DNA from: a bacterium
Lineage (GTDB): Bacteria > Oederibacteriota > CAKKQC01
Length of the DNA: 64,000 nt
Assembly: GCA_919901855.1 (NCBI GenBank)
Contig: CAKKQC010000028.1
Span: 117,598-181,597, forward strand
Direction of reading: 5' to 3'
A model generated the notes under the pieces. The model did no database searches. It was not told the origin of the DNA and saw only the letters and a list, made by a program, of their open reading frames with translations. Position numbers and translations under genes: made by a program. This document shows, piece by piece, positions 9,180 through 16,179 of this stretch; the stretch's first letter is position 1; each line of letters opens with the position of its first letter.

Positions 9180-10096
9180 CGGTCCTTGCCCTCCACGAGC
9201 CGCATGAAGACATCCTCCAGGGACGGCGGGATCCGCTTCGCGTGCAGGCTCTTCGGGAGGCGCCGCGCGAGCCGCGCCCACGCGGCGGCGTTCCGGACGG
9301 CGAAGTGCCAGCGCAGGCCGTGCGGAGCGAGGTCGCCCACGGCGGGGTCGCCGAAGAACTTCCGGCGCCAGTCCGCGGGGGGGCTTGGGGCCGGGTCGAG
9401 CTCGATCATGGGCGTGGGGAAGGCGGAGGCCTTGAGCCCCGCGGGGGTGTCCAGCGCGATTATCCTGCCCGCCCGCATGAGCGCGATGCGGCCGCACTGC
9501 TCGGCTTCGTCCATGTAGTGGGTCGTGACGAAGACGGTCGTGCCGGCGGAGGCGATCCGGCGGATGAGGTCCCAGAACTTCGCCCGGGAGGAAGGGGTCA
9601 CGCCCGCGGTCGGTTCGTCTAGGAAGACGACCTCGGGGTCGTGGAGCATGGCGTTGACGAGCGCCACCTGCTGCTTGACGCCGGGCGGGAGGTCCCGGAC
9701 GAGGAGGTCGCGGCCGAGCGTGAAACCGGTTAGCCCGAAAAGCTCGTCCGTGCGCCGGTCGAGCGCCGGCCGGGACATCCGGCGCAGGGCGGCCGTGAAC
9801 GCGAGATTCTCGCCGACGGTGAGGTCGTTGTAGAGCGTGAACCGCTGGGACATGTATCCCACGACCCGCTTGACGCGGTTCAGCCCCTCGCGGAGGTTGC
9901 GGCCGGCGACGATAGCGGTGCCGGAGGTCGGGAGCAGGAGGCCGCACAGGATGCGGATGGTCGTGGTCTTCCCGGCCCCGTTGGCGCCCAGGAACCCGAA
10001 GATCTCGCCGCGCCTGACGCGGAAGCTGACGCCATCGACGGCCGTGAACGACCCGAACCGCATCGTGAGTCCCTCGGCGACGACGGCGTAACTCAC
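9176..10096 (-). CDS. ABC transporter ATPase equal to the C-terminal half of YbhF
   Basis: A 306-residue ATP-binding subunit. Walker A is GANGAGKTTT, Walker B VVFLDEPTAG, and the H-loop histidine is present (VTTHYMDEAE). The ABC signature is not LSGGQ but LPPGVKQQ, the degenerate form found in the second ATPase half of YbhF/RbbA-type proteins. A 70-residue C-terminal extension follows, as in that family. GTG start at 10096 overlaps the upstream ATPase stop by four bases. With that partner it reconstitutes the asymmetric double ATPase that is one polypeptide in enterobacterial YbhF. Confidence 0.9.
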   Translation of the reverse strand: MSYAVVAEGLTMRFGSFTAVDGVSFRVRRGEIFGFLGANGAGKTTTIRILCGLLLPTSGTAIVAGRNLREGLNRVKRVVGYMSQRFTLYNDLTVGENLAFTAALRRMSRPALDRRTDELFGLTGFTLGRDLLVRDLPPGVKQQVALVNAMLHDPEVVFLDEPTAGVTPSSRAKFWDLIRRIASAGTTVFVTTHYMDEAEQCGRIALMRAGRIIALDTPAGLKASAFPTPMIELDPAPSPPADWRRKFFGDPAVGDLAPHGLRWHFAVRNAAAWARLARRLPKSLHAKRIPPSLEDVFMRLVEGKDR

Positions 10097-10827
10097 GAGA
10101 CGGCCTTCGCGGCGCGGCGGAGGAAAAGGGCCTCGAAGGACGTGACCTGCTCGCGGGCGAGGAGGGCGCGGGGCTCGCCGGAGGCGAGGAGCGCGCCGTC
10201 CTCGAGGAGGTGGACGCGCGCGCACCGCTCGGCCTCGTCCATGTACGAGGTCGAGAGGATGACGAGGACGCCCTCGCCGACGAGGCCGTAGAGGAGTTCC
10301 CAGAACTCGCGCCGCGAGATGGGGTCCACGCCGTTAGTGGGCTCGTCGAGCAGGACGACGCGCGGGGACTGGAGGAGCGCGCACATGAGCCCGAGCTTCT
10401 TGTACATGCCGCCCGAGAGCTGGCCCGCGGGCCGGGCGATGAAGGGCTCGAGCCGGGTCAGGTGCAGGAGGCGATCGCGCCGCCCGGAGTACACGCGCGG
10501 GGGAATCCGGTAGAGCTCGCGAAAGAACTCGAGGTGCTCGTCGACCGACAGGTCCGGGTAGAGGCTCTGCTGCTGGGGCATGTACGCCATATAGGGGCGG
10601 ACGGAGGAGAACGGAACCCGGCGCCGGCTTTCCGCGAACGTGATCCGGCCGGCGTCGGGCCGCAGGAGCCCGATGAGCAGGCGCAGGAGCGTGGTCTTGC
10701 CCGCGCCGTCGGGACCGATGATCCCGTGAAGCTTCCCGGCGTCGAACGTGGCCGTGATGCTCCGGAGAGCCTGCGTCTCCTTCAGCCTCTTGGCGAGGCC
10801 CGCGACCTCGATCCCGATTCCCGCCAT
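10093..10827 (-). CDS. ABC transporter ATPase equal to the N-terminal half of YbhF
   Basis: A 244-residue ATP-binding subunit: Walker A GPDGAGKTTL, a normal LSGGM signature and Walker B VVLLDEPTNG. The H-loop histidine is replaced by serine (LSTSYMDEAE), so one catalytic site of the heterodimer should be weak; the N-terminal half of YbhF shows the same loss. ATG start at 10827, 8 nt after the stop of the adaptor gene. The Q-loop region MAYMPQQQSLYPDLSV is typical. The neighbouring ATPase supplies the complementary H-loop. Confidence 0.9.
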   Translation of the reverse strand: MAGIGIEVAGLAKRLKETQALRSITATFDAGKLHGIIGPDGAGKTTLLRLLIGLLRPDAGRITFAESRRRVPFSSVRPYMAYMPQQQSLYPDLSVDEHLEFFRELYRIPPRVYSGRRDRLLHLTRLEPFIARPAGQLSGGMYKKLGLMCALLQSPRVVLLDEPTNGVDPISRREFWELLYGLVGEGVLVILSTSYMDEAERCARVHLLEDGALLASGEPRALLAREQVTSFEALFLRRAAKAVS

Positions 10828-10835
10828 GGCTGATG

Positions 10836-11567
10836 CTACTTCGGCAGGCGGACTTCGATGGTCATGCCCGGCTTCAGGAGGCCGTCGCGGTTCGGGAACG
10901 CGATCTTGACGCCGTAGACGAGGCGCGTGCGCTCCTCCCGGGTCTGCACGTTCTTCGGGGTGAACTCCGCCTCCTCCCGGATCCGGGCGACGGTGCCCGG
11001 GAGCGTGCGGCCCTTGACCTCGGGGAGGACCCCCAAGACCGCCATCCCGGGCTTGATCCGGGCCAGGACGGGCTGGGGGACGTACACGTACGTCCAGACT
11101 TCGGAAAGATCCGCGAGGGTCATGAGCTTCGTGCCGGGCCCCACGAGTTCCCCGGGCTCGTGGTAGATGTCGAGGACGACGCCGGCGAGGGGGGCCGTGA
11201 TCGAGCACCAGGTCTCGCGGACGGACGCGTCCTCGCGCTGGTAGCGGATGCGGTCGTACTCGGCCTGGGGCATCGACCCGCTCTTGAAGAGCTCGGCGGC
11301 GCGGCGGTAGTTCGTCTCGGCGAGCCCGGCGGAGAGCCGGATGTCCTCGCAGGCGAGCCGGACGAGGGGGGCGCCCAGGCGGACCGTGTCGCCCTCCTTG
11401 ACCTCGAGGGCGGAGATGACGGACGAGACCCGGGAGGAGATGTCCACCTCCGTCGCCTCGACGGTGCCCGCGTACAGGAAGTCGTTGCCGAGCAGCCGCC
11501 AGACGAGGAGGGCCAGCAGGAGGGTGCCGGCGATGGCACCGATGATCCGGGCGCGTTTGATGTTCAT
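10836..11567 (-). CDS. HlyD/YbhG-like periplasmic adaptor (membrane fusion protein)
   Basis: A 243-residue adaptor linking the inner-membrane ABC complex to the TolC-like channel. It has one N-terminal membrane anchor (about residues 8-26), a lipoyl half-motif around GTVEATEVDISSRVSSVI, a short helical hairpin (about 80-130), the second lipoyl half APLAGVVLDIYHEPGELV, and a beta-barrel ending in LLKPGMTIEVRLP. The ribosome-binding site is AAGGAGG about 10 nt before the ATG, the strongest of this operon, which may raise adaptor yield relative to its neighbours. It lies 6 nt after the channel gene. Confidence 0.9.
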   Translation of the reverse strand: MNIKRARIIGAIAGTLLLALLVWRLLGNDFLYAGTVEATEVDISSRVSSVISALEVKEGDTVRLGAPLVRLACEDIRLSAGLAETNYRRAAELFKSGSMPQAEYDRIRYQREDASVRETWCSITAPLAGVVLDIYHEPGELVGPGTKLMTLADLSEVWTYVYVPQPVLARIKPGMAVLGVLPEVKGRTLPGTVARIREEAEFTPKNVQTREERTRLVYGVKIAFPNRDGLLKPGMTIEVRLPK

Positions 11568-11573
11568 TGGTCG

Positions 11574-12929
11574 CTATTCCTCCTTGGACAGGCTGCGTAT
11601 CAGGGCGATCTGGACGAGCATTTCGGCCTTGGTGCGCGTCTCCTGGACCCGGGCCTGGAGCTCGCCGAGGTTCGCGGTCTGGACCTCGATGAGCCGCGCC
11701 TGCCCGGTCATGTAGGCGGCGTAGGTGAGGCGGGCCAGCTCGCCGGCCTCCTCGGCGGCCCGCCGGTTGGTCGTTCTCTGGACCCTGAGGCCCGCCAGCG
11801 CGTCCTGGGCCTTGCGCCAGTCGCGGGAGTAGTCCGCAGCGGCGCCGTCCCGGCGGGCCTCGAGCGCCCGGGCCTGCTCCCGCTGGTCGGCCTCGGCGCG
11901 CGCCCGCCGGAAGCCCTCGAAGAGGGGCAGCGAGGCGGACACGCCGAAAGTCCGCTGGGTGATGTCCTCGAGCACGGGGCCGTTCGGGTACTCGCGCGAG
12001 ACCTTCCCCGTCACCGCGATGGCGGGGAGGCGGGAGGCCCGGACGCCGCCGGCCGCTTCCCGGGCGGCGTCCGCCATCCGGGCGAGGGAGGCGACCGCGG
12101 GATGCCCGGGGTCGGGGAGCGCCACTGCGGCGCCCGCCTCGAGGGCGACCACCGAGGATTCGATGGCGTCCGGCGCCACGACCAGCGTCGCCGGGGTCGT
12201 CTCCGGCGGCGGCGCCGCGGCGGTCGCGCCGTCGAGCGGGAACGAGGTGTCGTAGCGCGTCGCCGATTCGCCGGTGACGTCCAGGAGATCCTGGAGGGCG
12301 GCCCCCAGGGCCGTGCGCGCGGCGGTGAACTCCCGCTGCCGGGCGAGCACGGCCTGGTGCGCCTGCAGGACGTCGAGACGGCTGGCGGCGCCGGCCCGGA
12401 GCCGGAGGCTAATGTCCGAGTACTGGGTCGACGCGAGCGCGACCGAGTCGCCGAGCACCATCACGGTCTCAACCGCCATCTGGACGCCGACGTAGGCGAC
12501 GGCGGCCGCGAGCCGGACCTGGCGGCGGATCAGGGCGACGTCTTCGGCTTTCGCGTCCGCTAGCGTCTTCGCCGCCTGCCAGTTCCGGTAGGTCGAGCCC
12601 CAGTCCCAGGCGATCCAGTTCAGCGCGGGGCCGACGGACCAGTTGTCGTGCGAGCCGAACTCGACCTTGGGGCGTCCGGGGACGATGGCCATCTCGGGGA
12701 TCACGCCGATATACCGCCAGCTCGCGTCCAGCGAGATTCGGGGCCAGAGAGGGCTACCGGCCGCGCCGGACCGCTCCCGGGCGGCCGCGAGGTCATGCTC
12801 GGAGGCGCGCAGGCGCTCGGACGACGCCAGCGCGGCCGTGACCGCCTCCTCGAGCTGCGTCGAAAAGACGGGGACCGCCGCGGGCGCCGGAGATACGAGC
12901 AGGAGCAGGGAGAGCGCGGCCGGAATCAT
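11574..12929 (-). CDS. TolC-family outer-membrane efflux channel
   Basis: A 451-residue outer-membrane factor with an N-terminal signal peptide (cleavage near PAPAAVP). Two related halves each carry long heptad-type helices separated by beta-strand segments; the RASRLDVLQAHQAVLARQREF and ARLIEVQTANLGELQARVQETR stretches are the conserved helix sequences of the family. ATG start overlaps the TetR-family gene stop by four bases (ATGA). It should form the outer-membrane exit duct for the YbhFSR-type pump encoded downstream, so the operon carries the whole trans-envelope path. Confidence 0.9.
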   Translation of the reverse strand: MIPAALSLLLLVSPAPAAVPVFSTQLEEAVTAALASSERLRASEHDLAAARERSGAAGSPLWPRISLDASWRYIGVIPEMAIVPGRPKVEFGSHDNWSVGPALNWIAWDWGSTYRNWQAAKTLADAKAEDVALIRRQVRLAAAVAYVGVQMAVETVMVLGDSVALASTQYSDISLRLRAGAASRLDVLQAHQAVLARQREFTAARTALGAALQDLLDVTGESATRYDTSFPLDGATAAAPPPETTPATLVVAPDAIESSVVALEAGAAVALPDPGHPAVASLARMADAAREAAGGVRASRLPAIAVTGKVSREYPNGPVLEDITQRTFGVSASLPLFEGFRRARAEADQREQARALEARRDGAAADYSRDWRKAQDALAGLRVQRTTNRRAAEEAGELARLTYAAYMTGQARLIEVQTANLGELQARVQETRTKAEMLVQIALIRSLSKEE

Positions 12930-13576
12930 GGACGCGTCTTCGCCGGATCGAGAGAGTTGAGCAGGAAGTCCAGCCGCTCCTCGATGGCGCGGTCGCTGGA
13001 GATGAAGGGCCCCAGGAGGTGGCGCGGAATCGCGCGGAACCCCGCGGGGAGGATGCGGCCGATGAGCTCCTCGGCCATGACGGGGCCGACGGCGGTCACG
13101 AAGATCAGGGGCATGAGCTTGATGATCGGCATCTTCCGGATCTGGCCCGCGCGCTGGGCGTCGCGCGCGAGCCGGACCAGGAGGACGAGGTGGCGGGGGA
13201 AGCTGGCCCGCGCGAAGGCGAGGACCTCCTGGTTACCGCCGAGGAGGTCGCGGACGAGCGCGAGGATGAGCGGCCGGTGCTCGCGGGCGAACCGGGCGGC
13301 GGCGAGGACGGCGCCGCGGAGCCGGTCGCGGGGGGAAGTCCCGCTCGCGTGCTCGACGGCTTCGGCGAGCCGGGTGAAGAAGGTCTCGTAAAGCTGGTCG
13401 AGGACGCGCCGGCTGAACGCCTGCTTGGTCTTGAAATGGTAGTGGAACATCCCGAGGTTGACCTTTGCCCGGGCCGCCACCCGTCGTACGGACAGGCCGG
13501 AGAGTCCGGTCTCCGGGATGAGTTCGAGCGCCGCCCGGATGAGTTTCTGGTCCGCGTCACCCGCAGGTCTAGTCAT
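12926..13576 (-). CDS. TetR/AcrR-family repressor of the efflux operon
   Basis: A 216-residue regulator, first gene of the leftward operon. The N-terminal helix-turn-helix is visible at about residues 10-55 (SVRRVAARAKVNLGMFHYHF); the C-terminal three-quarters is helical and would bind the inducer. A perfect inverted repeat sits inside its promoter 8-25 bp upstream of the ATG, so autorepression of the whole seven-gene operon is the natural reading. Gene order and family resemble enterobacterial CecR (YbiH) with ybhGFSR. The ATG falls where transcription is predicted to start, so the mRNA is probably leaderless. Confidence 0.92.
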   Translation of the reverse strand: MTRPAGDADQKLIRAALELIPETGLSGLSVRRVAARAKVNLGMFHYHFKTKQAFSRRVLDQLYETFFTRLAEAVEHASGTSPRDRLRGAVLAAARFAREHRPLILALVRDLLGGNQEVLAFARASFPRHLVLLVRLARDAQRAGQIRKMPIIKLMPLIFVTAVGPVMAEELIGRILPAGFRAIPRHLLGPFISSDRAIEERLDFLLNSLDPAKTRP

Positions 13577-13612
13577 GTGTATAACTATACGGTCGTATAG
13601 TAGTCATGTCAA
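13577..13612 (-). promoter_or_regulatory. Near-consensus leaderless promoter with TetR-type operator
   Basis: Read leftward: -35 TTGACA (13612-13607), 17-nt spacer, -10 TATAGT (13589-13584), then 7 nt and the ATG at 13576. Transcription should start at or next to the A of the ATG. The operator is ACTATACG (13584-13591), 2-nt centre, CGTATAGT (13594-13601): perfect 8-bp arms covering the -10 and half of the spacer, so a bound dimer would block RNA polymerase directly. Confidence 0.85.
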
Positions 13613-13615
13613 GGG

Positions 13616-13660
13616 ACGCCCGAAACGGGCGTCTTCGAGCTTCCGCGGACGCGGAAGCTC
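13616..13660. terminator. Two hairpins downstream of the signal peptidase gene
   Basis: Hairpin 1: 7-bp arms 13616-13622 and 13626-13632 with an AAA loop. Hairpin 2: perfect 10-bp arms 13637-13646 and 13651-13660 (GAGCTTCCGC / GCGGAAGCTC) with a GGAC loop. They lie between the end of the signal peptidase gene (13710) and the efflux promoter, so they probably insulate the two units. There is no T-tract. Hairpin 2 belongs to the GGA-loop group described in the findings. Confidence 0.55.
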
Positions 13661-13709
13661 TGCCTCCGGGTTGGCGGTCATGAACCTAGCTAACGGGCGG
13701 CGGGCGCTG

Positions 13710-14798
13710 TTATTTGAGGGGGCCGGAACGGGCCCGCGGCCAGTAGAGCTTGTAGGCGCGGCCGTACACGGACTCGACGGGGACGAAGCCGAAGTACCGG
13801 GAGTCGCGGCTGTTGTCCCGGTTGTCGCCCATGACGAAGTAGCTGGCCTCGGGGACGGTCAGGGGCATGACATCGTCGCGGCCCGGCTGGCGGCGTCCGG
13901 CGTCCCGGTGGACCCCCCAGGGATCGGCGAGGGGCTTCCCATCGATGTAGACGCGCTGGCGGCGCACCTCGATCCGCTCGCCGGGGAGGCCGATCACGCG
14001 CTTGATGTAGTCCTCCTGCGGTCGGTCGGGGGGGCGGAATACGACGATGTCGCCGCGGGAGAAGGTCGTGGCGCGGCGGGCCCAGAGCCGGTCGCCCTCG
14101 CGGAGCGTGGGCTCCATCGAGGCGGACGGGATCCGGAAGGACCGGATAAGGTGGTCCTTGAGCCAGGCTTCCCACGGGAGTTCGGCGGTGAGCCAGACCG
14201 CCACGGCGAGCCCCAGCCAGGGCAGGGCCAACTCCGGCCGGCGCAGGGGCTGGCCGGCCCGCCGGAGGCCCAGCCGCCAAGCGTGGGATGCGGCGGCGGC
14301 GGAGAGCCCCGCCGAGGCGGCGAAGGCGGCCCAGCCGGGCCAGTGCAGGGCCCAGGCCGGCCAGGCGGCCACCGGGGGCTCCTCGAGGGCGAGTACGGCC
14401 ATCAGGAGGAGGCCGGGCAGGCCGCAGACGAGCGCCAGCGGGGGCCAGAGCCACCAGCGGCGGGCCCACAGGTACGCATGCCCGAGCCCGGGGAAGAAGA
14501 TCGAGAGGGCGAGGGCGCCTTCCGGCGACTTCAGCTCGGGGGCGCCGCCTGCTCTACGCGCCACCCAGTAGGCGTCCACCCAGCTCCCGAGTTCGGTGGC
14601 CCCGAGCGCGATGAGCCAGAATCCCGCCTCCGCGACGTTCGAGCGGACGGGGTCCAGGATCCACCACAGGAAGCCCGCGAGCGAGCCCGCGCACAGGAGG
14701 ACCCAGATCAGGCCCCGGAGGCGCCGGCCGGCGGCGATCTGGCCGAGCCCCGGGAGCAGAAGGGAGAGCGCGGCCGCGAGCCAGGGGTGGACGATCAC
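13710..14798 (-). CDS. lepB: Signal peptidase I with polytopic N-terminal extension
   Basis: A 362-residue leader peptidase. The catalytic C-terminal part has FRIPSASMEPTL with the Ser nucleophile, YIKRVIGLPGE with the general-base Lys, and VMGDNRDNSRDSR. The first ~190 residues are unusual: two related membrane blocks beginning LSLLLPGLGQIAAGRRLRG and LSIFFPGLGHAYLWARRW, each a pair of helices, like the small TM2/DUF5683-type membrane domain, then further helices before the usual anchor. GTG start at 14798 overlaps the phosphatase stop (GTGA). A second, conventional signal peptidase lies at 23856. The duplicated N-terminal block could recruit a special substrate class. Confidence 0.9.
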   Translation of the reverse strand: MIVHPWLAAALSLLLPGLGQIAAGRRLRGLIWVLLCAGSLAGFLWWILDPVRSNVAEAGFWLIALGATELGSWVDAYWVARRAGGAPELKSPEGALALSIFFPGLGHAYLWARRWWLWPPLALVCGLPGLLLMAVLALEEPPVAAWPAWALHWPGWAAFAASAGLSAAAASHAWRLGLRRAGQPLRRPELALPWLGLAVAVWLTAELPWEAWLKDHLIRSFRIPSASMEPTLREGDRLWARRATTFSRGDIVVFRPPDRPQEDYIKRVIGLPGERIEVRRQRVYIDGKPLADPWGVHRDAGRRQPGRDDVMPLTVPEASYFVMGDNRDNSRDSRYFGFVPVESVYGRAYKLYWPRARSGPLK

Positions 14799-15646
14799 GC
14801 GGCCCTCTGCCTCCGGCCCGACAGCCCGGGGAGCTTGAGCAGGGCCGGCAGGCTGGCGGCCACGAAGTCGGGGCGGATGCCCCGGCGCCTGATGTCCGCG
14901 CGGCGGTCCACGCCGGTGAGGACGAGGGCCGTGCGGGCGCCTATCGCGCGGCCCGCCGCGACGTCGATGTCCAGCCGGTCCCCGACCACGAGGGTGTCTC
15001 CCGGAGACACCCGTTGCTCACGGAGGATCAGGCGGAAGAGCAGGGGCGACGGCTTGCCGATCAGGACCGGCGTGACTCCCGAGGCGTACTCGAGGAGCTT
15101 GACGAGCGATCCGGAGCCAGGCAGGAGCATGCCGAGCGCCGGGTAGCTCGAGTCGAAGTTGCCCGCGATCAGGCGCGCGCCGCGCTGGAGCGCGAGATGC
15201 GCCGCGCACAGGCTCCAGTAGGTGAGCTCATGGTCCATCGCGACGACGACGGCGCGGATAGGTGGAGGGGACGTCCGGAACCGTTTCCACGCCGCGCGCG
15301 TGTGGAGCCAGACCGGCCGGTATCCGGCGGCGCGGAGTTCCCCCGACAGTCCCTTCCCGCCGAAGACTAATACCCGTGACCCGCGCGGAAGGTGTCGAGC
15401 GACCCAGAGGACGCAGCCGTGGGACACGTTCATGATCTCGGCGGTGCCGCACGGGATGCCCAGGCGCGTGAGGTGGAGACCGAACTCGCGCCGCGAGCGC
15501 GTGGCCCCGTTCGTCACGAAGAGCACGCGCACGCCCCGCGCGCGCAGGGTCCGGATGGCGTCCGCGACGCCGGGCAGGAGGACGTTCTCGAGGTAGACGA
15601 CGCCGTCGAGATCGAGAATGATCGCGCGAATCGGCCGGTTGGACAT
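14795..15646 (-). CDS. HAD-IIA family sugar-phosphatase (NagD/phosphoglycolate phosphatase-like)
   Basis: A 283-residue HAD hydrolase: motif I ILDLDGVVY with the nucleophilic Asp, motif II FVTNGATRS, the type IIA cap between motifs II and III, the GKPSPLLF lysine motif, and VVGDRLDIDVAAGRAIGA at motif IV. The ATG at 15646 fits family length; a longer reading from an ATG at 15712 would add 22 residues that look unlike coding sequence and contain a perfect hairpin. The stop overlaps the signal peptidase start. It is the first gene after the structured leader at 15647-15840, so it may be controlled at RNA level. Substrate unknown; small phosphorylated metabolites such as phosphoglycolate are usual. 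Confidence 0.88.
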   Translation of the reverse strand: MSNRPIRAIILDLDGVVYLENVLLPGVADAIRTLRARGVRVLFVTNGATRSRREFGLHLTRLGIPCGTAEIMNVSHGCVLWVARHLPRGSRVLVFGGKGLSGELRAAGYRPVWLHTRAAWKRFRTSPPPIRAVVVAMDHELTYWSLCAAHLALQRGARLIAGNFDSSYPALGMLLPGSGSLVKLLEYASGVTPVLIGKPSPLLFRLILREQRVSPGDTLVVGDRLDIDVAAGRAIGARTALVLTGVDRRADIRRRGIRPDFVAASLPALLKLPGLSGRRQRAA

Positions 15647-15840
15647 GGCACTTAAGGGCCGTTGCGTTCCCGCAACGGCCCTTGGAAGCAGCGGATGAAT
15701 TGTTGACTTCATGAACGGCTTCTAGTGTCGCACAGCGGGAGCGCGCGCGTTGGCGGGAAGGGGTGCCGTGAATTAATTCAGGCGGTGCCCCTTTTCCCCG
15801 TTCGGGGAAATCGCTCTCTAGGCTTTGGGGACCGCCTGTA
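15647..15840 (-). ncRNA. Structured leader or small RNA upstream of the HAD phosphatase gene
   Basis: Read leftward from the predicted transcription start. An outer stem pairs 15831-15838 with 15779-15786 (CAGGCGGT/ACCGCCTG) and continues with four C:G pairs. Inside is a 7-bp stem with a GAAC tetraloop (15793-15810) and a 16-nt purine-rich asymmetric loop. An AT-rich AATTAATT segment follows. The leader ends in a perfect 13-bp hairpin (15654-15666 with 15671-15683, loop GGAA on the sense strand) 7 nt before the ATG. No Shine-Dalgarno sequence is visible. It could be a riboswitch with a start-proximal expression hairpin, or a free small RNA ended by that hairpin. It matches no class I can name. 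Confidence 0.55.
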
Positions 15841-15846
15841 ATTGGT

Positions 15847-15875
15847 GGTATACGCGCGCGGGTGACGCTTGTCAA
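15847..15875 (-). promoter_or_regulatory. Promoter of the structured leader / HAD-lepB unit
   Basis: Read leftward: TTGACA at 15875-15870, a 17-nt spacer, and TATACC at 15852-15847. The -35 is fully consensus and the -10 matches four of six. Transcription would start near 15840, at the foot of the outer stem of the leader. Confidence 0.75.
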
Positions 15876-15880
15876 CTCGT

Positions 15881-15930
15881 CATGTCCCGAAATCCGAGGT
15901 CGGGTCGGCCCCGGTTGGGATCGGGACATG
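15881..15930. promoter_or_regulatory. Inverted repeat just upstream of the leader promoter
   Basis: Perfect 10-bp arms CATGTCCCGA (15881-15890) and TCGGGACATG (15921-15930) separated by 30 bp. The inner edge lies 5 bp from the -35 hexamer at 15870-15875. It may be a paired binding site for an activator or repressor, or a long stem at the end of the transcript arriving from the right. Confidence 0.45.
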
Positions 15931-15966
15931 CCGTTCGCCGATCCACCGGAACCGGAGGGTCCGGGC

Positions 15967-15985
15967 GGGGGCCTCTTCGGCCCCC
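15967..15985 (-). terminator. Probable terminator hairpin after the GT-C/TPR gene
   Basis: Perfect 7-bp GC stem, GGGGGCC (15967-15973) and GGCCCCC (15979-15985), with a 5-nt loop, about 200 bp past the stop of the leftward gene ending at 16180. There is no T-tract, as for other hairpins in this window. The rest of 15931-16179 shows no gene. Confidence 0.5.
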
Positions 15986-16179
15986 AGCGGACTGCCGGAT
16001 CGGCGCCGTGGAGTGTCAGAGTCTGTCACCGCATCGGGCGGGGGTCACGTGGAGCGCCACCATCCGTGGATGTTCGAGTGCTGATTAGCCGGGGCGCCCG
16101 CACTTCTTCGCCTTCATGGTTCATCACTTCCCGCGCGCCGTTTTACGCATCAATCGTGCCGACACCCCGCTTGTGGTGG

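Noticed and set aside
10833-12563. Long open frame (576 codons) on the plus strand across the efflux genes
   Set aside because: It is antisense to three well-supported genes, has low-complexity Gly/Asp/Arg composition and no family features; it reflects high GC at third positions.
15647-15840. T-box leader or 6S RNA
   Set aside because: No AGGGUGGNACCGCG-type antiterminator sequence and no synthetase gene; 5' and 3' ends do not form the closing stem of 6S RNA.
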